NCBI RefSeq assembly: GCF_023684385.1
Contig: NZ_JAGSOJ010000001.1
Span: 1,077,146-1,141,145 of the forward strand
DNA: 64,000 bases
Direction: 5' to 3'
Source: Oceanirhabdus seepicola
GTDB taxonomy: Bacteria > Bacillota > Clostridia > Clostridiales > Clostridiaceae
Each line of letters starts with the position of its first letter. Positions within the stretch are counted from its first letter, which is position 1. Of the stretch, positions 25,495 to 33,933 are shown in pieces. A program made the translations under genes and the position numbers. The notes beneath the pieces are model-generated. The model was not told the DNA's origin. It saw nothing but the letters and a program-made list of their open reading frames with translations, and did not search any database.

Positions 25495-26036
25495 ATTGTA
25501 ACCCCTCTTTCAATTAGTACTTGTTTTAATCGCTTTCTACCACGGTATATACGATTTTCAACATTCTTTTCTGTTAAACCTAAATTAATTGCTATTTCTT
25601 TCACCTTTTCAAACCAGAAAAAACGTCTTATAAAAATTTCTTTGTCAGGCTCACCCATATCATTAATAAGCTCTTGTACAACCTCAACATCACTTTTTAT
25701 GACAATTTCTTCTTCTATATCCGTAGCTGAAACAATCTCTTTATCTTCTATATAAACAGTACTATCCTTACACAATTTTCTATATCTATCAATTGCTTTA
25801 TTTCTAGCAATACATGCAATATACCCTTTAAGTGTACCTCTTTGAAATTCTACATCATTTGTATTTTTCCATAAGGTAACAAATGTATCTGCCACACATT
25901 CTTCAATATCTTCTTCATTTCTGTAAAGTATCTTTTTTGTTATTACTTCTACCATTCCACCATATTTTTTAGTAGCTTCATATAAACCCTTGGATGGACT
26001 GTTTTTGAGAAGTAATAATATGTTACTATCATCCAT
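25491..26036 (-). CDS. ECF-type RNA polymerase sigma factor
   Basis: 181 residues with sigma region 2 (DIEECVADTFVTLWKN..FQRGTLKGYIACIARNKAIDRYRK) and region 4 (EIAINLGLTEKNVENRIYRGRKRLKQVL). The start chosen is ATG 26036 with AAAGGAG at 7 nt; the frame is open to 26105 but without such a site. It should direct RNA polymerase to its own operon and perhaps the exported protein downstream. No matching -35 AAC box is evident, so target promoters are unknown. Confidence 0.88.
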   Translation of the reverse strand: MDDSNILLLLKNSPSKGLYEATKKYGGMVEVITKKILYRNEEDIEECVADTFVTLWKNTNDVEFQRGTLKGYIACIARNKAIDRYRKLCKDSTVYIEDKEIVSATDIEEEIVIKSDVEVVQELINDMGEPDKEIFIRRFFWFEKVKEIAINLGLTEKNVENRIYRGRKRLKQVLIERGVTI

Positions 26037-26209
26037 TTTGTAACTCCTTTCAATAGCCTTGATTACCCTTTCACTTATATATACGATAAGTATTTGGGTT
26101 TTCACTCAAAATTATAAAACCTTTTTGTAGAATCAAATTATTTTGAAAAATCTCCATAGTATCTTTGTCAAGAGTATATAGATGTGGAACATCTTTGATT
26201 CTGATTCAT

Positions 26210-26238
26210 TTGAGAGGTTAAAATTAATGACTTAAAAT
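26210..26238 (+). promoter_or_regulatory. Promoter of the kinase-acetyltransferase cluster
   Basis: TTGAGA (26210-26215), 17 nt, TAAAAT (26233-26238). A copy of the preceding bases is found at 19853-19890 before the deleted acetyltransferase, so the leader was duplicated with the genes. Confidence 0.5.
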
Positions 26239-26275
26239 GCTAATATATAAATAATAGAACTGTGGAGGCAAGAAT

Positions 26276-27199
26276 ATGGGATATTTATTTAAAAAAGATA
26301 TTAGTGATTGGAATTCATGGGCGGCGGTCTTTCAATCAATTGATGATTTTAAAAAACTAATAGAAGAAATATTTAAAAAAGAGAATCTTCAGGGATATGA
26401 TAATATATCTAATTTGACACCTGGAACTAATGCAGTCTTTAAAGTAGGTAACTATGTAATCAAACTCTTTGCGCCGAAGGAATCTGGTGCCAATACTGAT
26501 GCTGACTATACTGTAGAAATGGAGGCAATGGAAAGAGCTATTGCCAAAAGTATAAATACACCTAATATAATTTCAGCTGGTAGTATACAAGATAAATACT
26601 TGTTCAAATATTTTATAATGGATTATATTGATGGCAAAGAAGCTGGTAGTATACTTAAAGATTACTCCTATGCTCAAAAAGCTAGTTTTGTACAGAAACT
26701 TAAAGCGAATTTGAACAAGCTTAATGCAAAACCCAAAGAACATACAAATGGTAGTTTTATTAAAGAAAGAGCGATAAATAATGAGAGATGGAATAAATTC
26801 TCACCTTCAGTAAAATCGCAAATTGCAGATATATTAAGTGACTATGATATTTCACAATGTGTATATGTTCATGGTGATATCACCGCTGATAATGTTATGA
26901 TTGATAAGGATGCTAATCTCTTTATAATCGATTTTGCAGATAGCACTATAGCGCCTGTTGAATATGAATATCCACCTATCATATTTGAGTTATTCGACTT
27001 TGCTCTTGAATTAATCCACGAATTTATCAAGGAGATGGATTATGATATTTTCATAGAAAAACTCTTTATTAGTACCTTATTACATGATTTTGGTGCTAAT
27101 TTTATTGAAGATATTTATAAGAAATATACTGGTAAGAATGTTCATGAACTGAAAGATATTTATGAGATTAAGAACTTAATTTATACTAACTTGAAATAA
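26276..27199 (+). CDS. Aminoglycoside-phosphotransferase-fold kinase
   Basis: 307 residues with an APH/protein-kinase-like core: 'VGNYVIKLFAP' (ATP-binding lysine), 'YFIMDYIDGKEA' hinge, catalytic 'VYVHGDITADNVMI' and metal-binding 'LFIIDFADS'. All key residues are intact. It is the first of four rightward genes; the other three are acetyltransferases. Together they look like a small-molecule modification cassette, though no drug can be assigned. GGAGG precedes the ATG. Confidence 0.82.
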   Translation: MGYLFKKDISDWNSWAAVFQSIDDFKKLIEEIFKKENLQGYDNISNLTPGTNAVFKVGNYVIKLFAPKESGANTDADYTVEMEAMERAIAKSINTPNIISAGSIQDKYLFKYFIMDYIDGKEAGSILKDYSYAQKASFVQKLKANLNKLNAKPKEHTNGSFIKERAINNERWNKFSPSVKSQIADILSDYDISQCVYVHGDITADNVMIDKDANLFIIDFADSTIAPVEYEYPPIIFELFDFALELIHEFIKEMDYDIFIEKLFISTLLHDFGANFIEDIYKKYTGKNVHELKDIYEIKNLIYTNLK

Positions 27200-27283
27200 T
27201 GCGGTGCTTAATCAAAAAACATACGCTGGGGTTAAATTATGGATTTATCTATATAATTACTAATACGAGAGGGATGTTAATAT

Positions 27284-28114
27284 ATGATATATGAATTAGA
27301 CAAAAGTCAGTTTGAAAGAATTAGATCACTAATGGAAAAATATGATGCTCAGAATCATGTAACTCTAAACGCAATCCTTGAAGGTAATAACAGAGGGAAA
27401 ATATATGTAGATAATATTGAAAAACCTAAAACAGCACTTGTTTGGGCTATGTTTTCCATGTACATTCTCATCGGTGATAGCAAAAATCCTGAGTTTATCA
27501 ACTCACTAGAAGATTTTTTTACCCATAAACTTGGACCTGAAAATTTATCTTTAGGTGCTACAACATTTATTGGTTGTTTTTTAGGGGATGATGGATGGAA
27601 AGATACTCTTGATTCTATTTTTAAATGTAAAAATCCTGAAATAGGATTTAGACAAAACTTTAGATTTAATAAAAGAAAATATTTAGAATCTACCAATATA
27701 ACAAGCGAACTTCCAGAGAACTGTTATGTAAAAAAAATAGATAATGAACTTTTACAAAGTGATACTGACGAAACAATAAGTGTTGATGTTCATGAGTTTT
27801 GGAACAGTAAAGATAAATTTTTTGAAAAAGGTATTGGCTTCTGTGTAATAAAAGATGGTCGTACCGTAAGCAGTTGTATTTCATGTCAGGCTGTTAATAG
27901 AGAATATGAAATATCAATAGTCACCTATAACGAGACTGATAGAAACAAAGGATATGGCTCGCTTGCAGCAACTGCTTTTGTAGATTACTGTGTATCAAAT
28001 AATATTACTCCTCATTGGGATGCATATGAAGATAACTATTCATCAGTAGCTTTAGCTGAAAAACTTGGCTTTGAAAAAACAGATAAATATTTATATTATG
28101 CATTTTTGTTTTAA
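27284..28114 (+). CDS. GNAT acetyltransferase, ZmaR-like two-domain type
   Basis: 276 residues. The N-terminal domain (about 1-130) has the 'NHVTLNAILEGNNRGKIYVDN.KTALVW' block typical of the GNAT family (Pfam GNAT_acetyltran, which includes zwittermicin resistance protein ZmaR). The C-terminal half is a GNAT core with 'TYNETDRNKGYGSLAATAFVDYC' and 'NYSSVALAEKLGFEKT'. Likely acetylates an amino group of a metabolite or antibiotic. Substrate not predictable. Confidence 0.8.
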   Translation: MIYELDKSQFERIRSLMEKYDAQNHVTLNAILEGNNRGKIYVDNIEKPKTALVWAMFSMYILIGDSKNPEFINSLEDFFTHKLGPENLSLGATTFIGCFLGDDGWKDTLDSIFKCKNPEIGFRQNFRFNKRKYLESTNITSELPENCYVKKIDNELLQSDTDETISVDVHEFWNSKDKFFEKGIGFCVIKDGRTVSSCISCQAVNREYEISIVTYNETDRNKGYGSLAATAFVDYCVSNNITPHWDAYEDNYSSVALAEKLGFEKTDKYLYYAFLF

Positions 28115-28143
28115 AAAATATCTATATTTAAGGGGATGTTTAT

Positions 28144-28686
28144 ATGATTATAAGAAAGTTAAATGAAGAAGAATATTCACAAGCAATTGATTTTAAAATT
28201 TACTCTTTTAATGAAGAAGTGGCTGGAACAGTCTCTAATCCTTTGATAAAAGAAAAAGAATTAAACTTAATACTAGATTGGATAAATTCAGCAGAAAAAT
28301 ATAATGATATTAGATTACTATACGGTGCTTTTGATAATGAAAAATTCATGGGGTTTGCAGGAGCAAGTATTGCTGAAAATATCGATTCAGAAAATGGAAT
28401 CGAGTTAAATTATCTATTTGTTAAGGAAGAATATAGAGGACAAGGGATTTCACTTAAGCTAATTAATAAATTATTGAGTGAATTTATACCTAGGGATTTT
28501 AAAGAACTTATTGTTTACAACTACAACATTTCCCCTTCAAATCAATATTACCGTAAACTTGGAGGAAAGGTAAAAAACCAAACTTCTGATTTTGATGGTA
28601 AACTATTAATTGATATTTTTAGTTTTGATGCTAGGAAACTGAATGAAATATTACAAGAAATGATTCTTGATAGATATAGTATTTAG
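28144..28686 (+). CDS. GNAT-family N-acetyltransferase
   Basis: 180 residues with GNAT motif A 'LFVKEEYRGQGISLKLINKLL' and motif B 'NISPSNQYYRKLGGKV'. AGGGGATG precedes the ATG. It is the intact parent or sister of the deleted copy at 19927-20175; comparing the two shows that the region around residues 24-86 was lost there. The gene sits 30 nt after the ZmaR-like gene in the same cluster. Confidence 0.85.
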   Translation: MIIRKLNEEEYSQAIDFKIYSFNEEVAGTVSNPLIKEKELNLILDWINSAEKYNDIRLLYGAFDNEKFMGFAGASIAENIDSENGIELNYLFVKEEYRGQGISLKLINKLLSEFIPRDFKELIVYNYNISPSNQYYRKLGGKVKNQTSDFDGKLLIDIFSFDARKLNEILQEMILDRYSI

Positions 28687-28773
28687 CACATGAACAATCT
28701 CTGAATTAGCAAAAAAATATGAAACAAAATTATTTATATAGTAGTACAAGAGTTACTTATGGAGGTGTATATT

Positions 28774-29562
28774 ATGGAATTTAACAAATCAAAAATGATA
28801 GAAATTGTAAGAAAACAATTAGCAATAGATATGAATTGTAATATACAAGATTTTATTAAAGATGGCATAGTATTTTGTGAAGCAAAATCCAATGAAGGGC
28901 GAAGAATGTTTGATAGACAATCTCCTTTTCTTGAGATTGCAACAATGGGGAAAAGCACAGTTGTTTCAGCAGATAGTGATATTTTAACAAAGGTAAAACC
29001 TTTATTGGAGACTAAAACAAGAGAAGATATATTTGTAGCCCCGTTTTTATTCGGACATTCTCTTTATTATATTCCTGATTGCGATAGGATAAAAAAGATA
29101 TCTCCCCCTGATGGTTTTACGTTTCACATAAAAGAGGGGAAAGAAATACACAAACTATATAAAATTCCAGGTTTTGAAAATGCAATTCAATATGATATCA
29201 ACCATCCTTGTCCTGATACACTTGTAATATATGCAATGTACGGTTATGAAATTGTAGCCATGGCAGGAGCATCTGCCGATAGTAGTTTAATGTGGCAAAT
29301 AGGTATTGATGTATTACCCAAATTCAGAAATAAGGGTCTAGCTACAACTTTAGTTAGCAATCTTGCTATAATGATTATGGATAGAGGAATAGTTCCATAC
29401 TATGGAACTGCTTCATCTAATATACCATCACAATCCGTAGCATATAGAAGTGGTTTTATTCCAACTTGGATGTGTTCTTATAAAAATACTTTTGATGGAA
29501 CAGCACCGTATGAGTTAATTTGTCCTAATATCAACACTATTTTAAAAGATAACCTAAAATAA
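28774..29562 (+). CDS. Two-domain GNAT acetyltransferase
   Basis: 262 residues from ATG 28774 (GGAGG at 9 nt; an ATG at 28759 would overlap it). The N-terminal domain is 'QLAIDMNCNIQDF..GRRMFDRQSPFLEIATMGKSTVVS'; the C-terminal GNAT core has 'IDVLPKFRNKGLATTLVSNLAIMIMDRG' and 'SQSVAYRSGF'. Similar two-part proteins are common in Clostridia, with unknown substrates. Last gene of the cluster, followed by hairpin repeat copy C. Confidence 0.82.
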   Translation: MEFNKSKMIEIVRKQLAIDMNCNIQDFIKDGIVFCEAKSNEGRRMFDRQSPFLEIATMGKSTVVSADSDILTKVKPLLETKTREDIFVAPFLFGHSLYYIPDCDRIKKISPPDGFTFHIKEGKEIHKLYKIPGFENAIQYDINHPCPDTLVIYAMYGYEIVAMAGASADSSLMWQIGIDVLPKFRNKGLATTLVSNLAIMIMDRGIVPYYGTASSNIPSQSVAYRSGFIPTWMCSYKNTFDGTAPYELICPNINTILKDNLK

Positions 29563-29616
29563 AATGTGATTTAACGAATAAACAATTTGCATGAATTGTT
29601 TATGTATATTAATTAA

Positions 29617-29703
29617 TAGCTCTCTTTTTTAATATAATGTTGAAAAACGTACTTGTCCATTAGACCTAAATATTTTTCAACATCTTTTTAAAAAAGAGAG
29701 TTA
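29617..29703. repeat. Interspersed hairpin repeat, copy C
   Basis: TAGCTCTCTTTTTTAA.. and ..TTAAAAAAGAGAG pair over about 30 nt around a loop containing ACTTGTCCATTAGACC. It is the closest match to copy A at 16805. It sits between convergent genes and can terminate both. Confidence 0.88.
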
Positions 29704-29727
29704 TGTTTCAATTAAAACTTGAATAAA

Positions 29728-30018
29728 CTATCCCCTCTCATTAGCAATCTTATAAACTCTGCTTGTCCATTCAAAAATATCTTTAGCTTCTTTATAATCT
29801 ACAAATACCACTCTATCTATCAAATTTTGAGGTATTATATTCCTAAAATTTTCTTCTTCAGCTTTAGGCATTATACAACAAATCATATATTCATCCAAAT
29901 CTATAAAATCTCTTACTTTTCCTGCATGATATCCGTCAAGACAATATTTAGAATGTGCCTCAATATCTTTTCTTCTAAAATAATATCTTATACCAGGATA
30001 AAAGTTTTCACTTAACAT
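29728..30018 (-). CDS. Hypothetical protein (96 aa)
   Basis: 96 residues, mixed alpha/beta: 'MLSENFYPGIRYYFRRKDIEAHSKYCLDGYHAGKV...' style with an acidic middle and 'LIDRVVFVDYKEAKDIFEWTSRVYKI' at the end. No family is recognised and no strong ribosome site is seen before the ATG. It could be a genuine small gene or the 3' end of a decayed one. The opposite-strand frame over the same DNA looks like a shadow, since it is low in complexity. Confidence 0.45.
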   Translation of the reverse strand: MLSENFYPGIRYYFRRKDIEAHSKYCLDGYHAGKVRDFIDLDEYMICCIMPKAEEENFRNIIPQNLIDRVVFVDYKEAKDIFEWTSRVYKIANERG

Positions 30019-30035
30019 AGTAAACTGATTTGCTA

Positions 30036-30066
30036 TATAAATTTAGGACGGTTCATGAATTTCGTG
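30036..30066. repeat. REP-like hairpin GGACGGTTCA
   Basis: GGTTCA(T)..TGAACC pairs around ATTTCG, within GGACGGTTCATGAA. A related GGGGACGGTTCAT stretch is at 53531-53545. Such GGGACGGTTC sequences recur in Clostridial genomes as REP-like elements. Confidence 0.55.
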
Positions 30067-30069
30067 AAC

Positions 30070-30279
30070 CATCCCATTAAATGATTGCTTGGATATAATG
30101 AGAATGCTGTTAAAATTCAAATTTATTCTGCCTTAATAGCATATCTGCTTTTAGATCTACTTAGGATTAATTTAGATGTTAAAATAACTGTGATTTCCTT
30201 TACTAGAATCATAAAAGTGAACTTATTAGAATCTGTAGAAATATTATCAATATCAAACTGTTCAGCTCCCACAATTTAG
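30070..30279 (+). pseudogene. IS4-like transposase 3' relic
   Basis: The frame LGYNENAVKIQIYSALIAYLLLDLL matches the conserved C-terminal part of IS4-family transposases ('..GTSENAVKIQIWIALIAYLLL'). A TGA lies just before, and no DDE catalytic residues remain. Everything 5' of this piece is lost. Confidence 0.65.
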
Positions 30280-30356
30280 CATTTTTACTCTTGTCTTAAC
30301 AGTATACCTACGCCCTTTTGATATCTTTTTTTACCAATTAGTGTTCTGCGATAAAG

Positions 30357-30405
30357 AAAGATACTTGAAAATGGATAGTTCTTCTCATTTTAAAGTATCT
30401 TTTTA
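30357..30405. terminator. Hairpin with T tract
   Basis: AAAGATACTT-AAAATG pairs with CATTTT-AAGTATCTTTTT. Together with the promoter below this accounts for the 30280-30592 gap, where no other gene is seen. Confidence 0.65.
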
Positions 30406-30494
30406 TTGTCAACCTTTAAATATCACATAAATGCAACACTAGAACGGCAACAAGATCTGGAAGATATTTCTTTGTCAAAAAAATATCAAAAAAC

Positions 30495-30561
30495 CCTTGT
30501 AAAAACACAAGGAAAGTGTTATATTAAACACACGTTTAAAACAAGTGTTTTAAATACTTGT
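30495..30561 (+). promoter_or_regulatory. Promoter with three dyads before the flavoprotein gene
   Basis: TTGTAA (30497-30502), 17 nt, TATATT (30520-30525). CCTTGT-6-ACAAGG overlaps the -35. An imperfect 25-nt dyad (30526-30550, AAACAC..GTGTTT) begins right after the -10. A near-perfect 21-nt dyad ACAAGT-N9-ACTTGT lies at 30541-30561. This is a typical TetR repressor target; the TetR gene is at 32890. Confidence 0.78.
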
Positions 30562-30592
30562 TTTAATTTATTCGATTAAGGGAGATGACAAT

Positions 30593-32554
30593 ATGAACAA
30601 CAAGTTAAATGGATTAACTAAACCACTTCGTTTAGGAAGACTTAATGTTAAAAACAGAATTTGGAATTCACCTCTATGGACTCGTACTGCTTCTGCAGAG
30701 GGTGAAGTAACTGAAAGAACAATAGCACACTACGTAGCACGTGCTAAAGGTGGAACTGGTGTAATCTCAACTGAGGGTGTTGCCGTTGATGGTAGACATA
30801 CTTGGGTAGAACCCCAAATGCGCCTTGACCACAATAGATTTGCTCCTGGTCACCGTAGACTAGTTGAAGAAGTTCATATGTATAATGTACCAATTATCTG
30901 TCAGCTTCATCACGCAGGTATGTTTGGAAATGACCCAGTATCTCCATCAGGTATACCATGTCAGGATATGGGAAAAATCGGACAATTCATAGAGCCTCGT
31001 GAACTTACTACTAAAGAAGTAGAAGAAATTAGAGATATGTTCATTGCAGCTGCTGAAAGAGCACATGAAGTTGGATATGATGGAGTAGAATTACACGGTT
31101 CTACAGCTTACTTACTAGAACAATTCTATTCTCCTCACAACAACAAACGTACTGATAAATACGGTGGTAGCCTACAAGGACGTATGCAATTAGCTCTAGA
31201 AATAGTACGAGGAATTCGTGCAAACTGCGGACCTCATTTTGTAATAGGTTATACAGTAGTAGATTGTGATATGATCGAGGGCGGAATAACTCGTGAACAA
31301 ACTACTGTATTTGCAAAAGAGCTAGAGAGAGCTGGAATTAATTATCTTGATTTACAAACAGATGGTACATACGAAACATTCCATCTTGTAACTGCATCAG
31401 CAGGATATAGACGTCAACCTTTAGGTCAATTTGATAAAACTGAATACTATAAATCAATACTAAACATTCCAGTAGTAACACGTGGTGCTGGACAATACAA
31501 CCCAATCGAGTGGAATGAAGCTTTTGAAAATGATAGAGCTGATGCTGTAAGATTAGGAAAACAAATGCTTGCAGATCCAGATGTAGCTGGTAAAGCTGTA
31601 AGAGGTGACCTTGAAGATATACGTTCTTGCATCAAGTGTGGAAACTGTCTGTTTAGTGGCGAAATAAGTAACTGGCAACTAAGTTGTGCAGTAAATTCTG
31701 GTTGTGGAAGAATGGACAAACCCGTTACTCCAGCACTTGTTTCTAAAAATGTTTTAGTTATCGGAGCTGGTCCTGCTGGTCTTGAAGCTGCTAGAGTAGC
31801 TGCTCTTAGAGGACATTCAGTAACACTTGTTGAAAAACAAGAAAAAGTTGGCGGAAACCTTTATATTGCATCTCTTCCAGTTTCTAAAGATGACCTTATG
31901 AAGTTTGCTATCTGGGCTGAGAAGCAATGTGAAAAGCTTGGTGTAACAATCAAACTTAATACTGAAGCTACAGCAGAAATGGTTGATGAGTTAAAGCCAG
32001 ATGTTGTTATAGTTGCATCAGGTTCAAACCCACTTGTTCCACCTATTAAAGGTGTTGACATGCCTCACGTTGTTACAGCTGAAGATGTATTACAAGGTAA
32101 AGTAAAAGTTGGTAATAACGTTGTTGTAGCAGGTGCTGGAGAAGTTGGACTTGAGACAGCTGATTCAATTATGGAGAACTACGAAATCCAAAATCTTACT
32201 GTTGTAGAAATGCAGAAAGAAGTTGGAGCAGATATGAGTCCTTTAGATAAGGCTATGCTTTTCCATAACGATTCTGTTTTCCCTAAGCATATGAGAAACG
32301 GACTTAAGATAGTTACTGAAACTAAACTTCAAGAGATTACTGAAAAAGGTGTTCGTATTTGCGGTAAGAATTGGAACGAATACGAAGTTGAAGCAGATAC
32401 AGTTGTTTTAGCATTAGGATATGTTGCTAATAATAAAATTGTTGAAAGTTTAAATGAAAAAGTATCTGAAGTATATGTTGTTGGAGACGCTGTTCGTGCT
32501 CGTAAGATAGCTGATGCTGTTTACCAAGCAAATTATTTTGCATCAAGAATCTAA
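30593..32554 (+). CDS. NADH:flavin oxidoreductase / 2-enoate or dienoyl reductase family
   Basis: 653 residues in three parts: an old-yellow-enzyme FMN barrel (about 1-340) with 'ICQLHHAGMFG', 'GVELHGSTAYLLEQFYSPHNNKRTDKYGGSL' and 'ADPDVAGKAVRG'; a Cys cluster for one [4Fe-4S] (SCIKCGNCLFS..LSCAVN); and an FAD/NAD part (VLVIGAGPAGLEAARVAALRG; VVVAGAGEVGLETADS). This is the plan of 2,4-dienoyl-CoA reductase, 2-enoate reductase and bile-acid BaiCD/BaiH. Electrons pass NADH to FAD to FeS to FMN to an activated C=C bond. Substrate unknown. A TetR gene lies downstream and matching dyads sit in its promoter, suggesting substrate induction. Confidence 0.92.
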   Translation: MNNKLNGLTKPLRLGRLNVKNRIWNSPLWTRTASAEGEVTERTIAHYVARAKGGTGVISTEGVAVDGRHTWVEPQMRLDHNRFAPGHRRLVEEVHMYNVPIICQLHHAGMFGNDPVSPSGIPCQDMGKIGQFIEPRELTTKEVEEIRDMFIAAAERAHEVGYDGVELHGSTAYLLEQFYSPHNNKRTDKYGGSLQGRMQLALEIVRGIRANCGPHFVIGYTVVDCDMIEGGITREQTTVFAKELERAGINYLDLQTDGTYETFHLVTASAGYRRQPLGQFDKTEYYKSILNIPVVTRGAGQYNPIEWNEAFENDRADAVRLGKQMLADPDVAGKAVRGDLEDIRSCIKCGNCLFSGEISNWQLSCAVNSGCGRMDKPVTPALVSKNVLVIGAGPAGLEAARVAALRGHSVTLVEKQEKVGGNLYIASLPVSKDDLMKFAIWAEKQCEKLGVTIKLNTEATAEMVDELKPDVVIVASGSNPLVPPIKGVDMPHVVTAEDVLQGKVKVGNNVVVAGAGEVGLETADSIMENYEIQNLTVVEMQKEVGADMSPLDKAMLFHNDSVFPKHMRNGLKIVTETKLQEITEKGVRICGKNWNEYEVEADTVVLALGYVANNKIVESLNEKVSEVYVVGDAVRARKIADAVYQANYFASRI

Positions 32555-32652
32555 ACAAAAACTAATATTATATTGATATTTAGAATGATTTTTAATATGT
32601 ATTTTATTGTAATATTTCACATGTATTGATAAGGATTTATAGCTAACTAAGG

Positions 32653-32687
32653 AAAAGAGTATTTTATTTGAATAATATACTCTTTTT
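32653..32687 (+). terminator. Terminator after the flavoprotein gene
   Basis: AAAAGAGTAT..ATACTCTTTTT stem with inner TTATT/AATAA and T tract. The rest of the 32555-32889 gap holds the TetR promoter. Confidence 0.8.
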
Positions 32688-32774
32688 CGTTTATTTTAAA
32701 TAAATTATAGCTTAATTTTAGATTCTAGTAATCTGAAGAATAACTAAAAATAAGGTGAAGACGTTTTGCAGTTA

Positions 32775-32803
32775 TGGAAAATGCCTAGAATTTATGCTAT
32801 AAT
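32775..32803 (+). promoter_or_regulatory. Promoter of the TetR gene
   Basis: TGGAAA (32775-32780), 17 nt, TATAAT (32798-32803) with an extended -10 TGC. A half site ACTTGTTAAAA follows at 32828, resembling the operator half sites before 30593, so autoregulation is possible. Confidence 0.6.
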
Positions 32804-32889
32804 TTGTGCTAATGGTCTAGGTAAATGACTTGTTAAAACTAAGAATATGCTAGATAATTACATGCGAATAAATATACGAGGTGGAAAAA

Positions 32890-33525
32890 TTGGAAAAAAA
32901 CACTGATTCAAAGTCTAATGTTGAGCAACGAATTTTAAAAGCTGCTGGAAAAATCTTTGCAAAAAAAGGATTTAAGAATGCCTCAGTGCGTGAGATATGT
33001 AAAAGTGCAGAAGTTAATACTGCTGCTATTAATTACTATTTCGGCAATAAGGAATCCTTATATATTGAAGTTGTAAAACATTGGAAAAATATTGCTTTTG
33101 AAAAATATCCTTTTGATTTTGCAGAGGATGAATCAAATCCACCTGAAGATCGACTTAGATATTTTATTAAATGTGTTCTACTTCATACACTTTATGAAAT
33201 TGAATCTCCATGGTTTGGAACCTTCATGTCAAGAGAAAGTATTGAGCCTACGAAGGCAATACAAGAACTGACAGAAGATAGCATCGGCCCTGCTATTGAC
33301 CTTCTTTTTTCAATAGTGAAAGCACTCTTAGGAAAGAATGCTAATGACGAAACAATTCGTCTTTACAGTTCAAGCATTTTAGGACAATGTACATTCTATC
33401 AGTATTCACCCCATATTATAAAAAAACATTTTGAAATCTCAACACTTTCTTTAGCAGAAATCGAAAAAATTGCTGATAATATTTATAGTTTTTCTTTAAA
33501 TGCTATTAAAGGATTTACTGATTAA
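32890..33525 (+). CDS. TetR-family regulator, CecR-like C-terminus
   Basis: 211 residues. The N-terminal HTH 'ILKAAGKIFAKKGFKNASVREICKSAEVNTAAINYYFGNKESLY' is classic TetR, and the C-terminal ligand domain resembles the CecR/DUF1956 group. The start is taken as TTG 32890, with AGGTGG 5 nt upstream; a GTG at 32881 would overlap it. It lies downstream of the OYE-type flavoprotein, which has three dyads in its promoter, and probably represses it. Confidence 0.87.
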   Translation: MEKNTDSKSNVEQRILKAAGKIFAKKGFKNASVREICKSAEVNTAAINYYFGNKESLYIEVVKHWKNIAFEKYPFDFAEDESNPPEDRLRYFIKCVLLHTLYEIESPWFGTFMSRESIEPTKAIQELTEDSIGPAIDLLFSIVKALLGKNANDETIRLYSSSILGQCTFYQYSPHIIKKHFEISTLSLAEIEKIADNIYSFSLNAIKGFTD

Positions 33526-33562
33526 TATAGTTATGCTTTAACATACTATATTAATCATTTTT
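33521..33562 (+). terminator. Terminator after the TetR gene
   Basis: ATTAATATAGTTATG pairs with CATACTATATTAAT (33521-33535 with 33542-33555), followed by a T tract. It overlaps the TetR stop codon. Confidence 0.8.
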
Positions 33563-33578
33563 TTATTTTCAAATACTT

Positions 33579-33815
33579 CTATTCCCCTTTTAGATATGGA
33601 ACAAAAAATTCACCATATTGTTGCTCCTCTGCTTGTTTAATATATTTATTTGCAACATAATCACTTGCTAGTACACTCTCATCGCAAGAAAACTCACAAG
33701 CTTTATTTATTTCTTTACTGACAATATAAACAATAGGATTAAACCAATGGATGCAAACAGTCAACTGTACAAGCCATTTATAGATAATATCTCCCCATCA
33801 GATATTTTATTTATA
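33579..33815 (-). pseudogene. BlaR1/MecR1-type M56 peptidase relic
   Basis: The frame 'DIIYKWLVQLTVCIHWFNPIVYIVSKEINKACEFSCDESVLA' matches the conserved membrane and zinc-ligand region of M56 peptidases (BlaR1/MecR1 sensors). The HExxH motif that should lie just upstream is gone, and the frame is closed by a TGA there. The C-terminal sensor domain is missing too. No BlaI repressor gene is near. Only a relic of about 75 codons remains. Confidence 0.75.
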
Positions 33816-33933
33816 TTACGCAAAACATGCACCTCCAATTAAAGTCAATACTTAAATATAATCACTTTAAATCCGTATTGTTTTTAAAAATCTCTATATG
33901 AAAATTGAGGACTATCTCTTAGTCCTCAATTAT

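Noticed and set aside
29719-30015. Plus-strand frame MNKLSPLISN...
   Set aside because: Low-complexity reading of the opposite strand; the minus-strand frame has more protein-like composition.
31447-32061. Antisense frames inside the flavoprotein gene
   Set aside because: They have no ribosome sites and arise from codon bias of the real gene. The same applies to the antisense frames in the chemoreceptor, histidine kinase and acetyltransferase genes.
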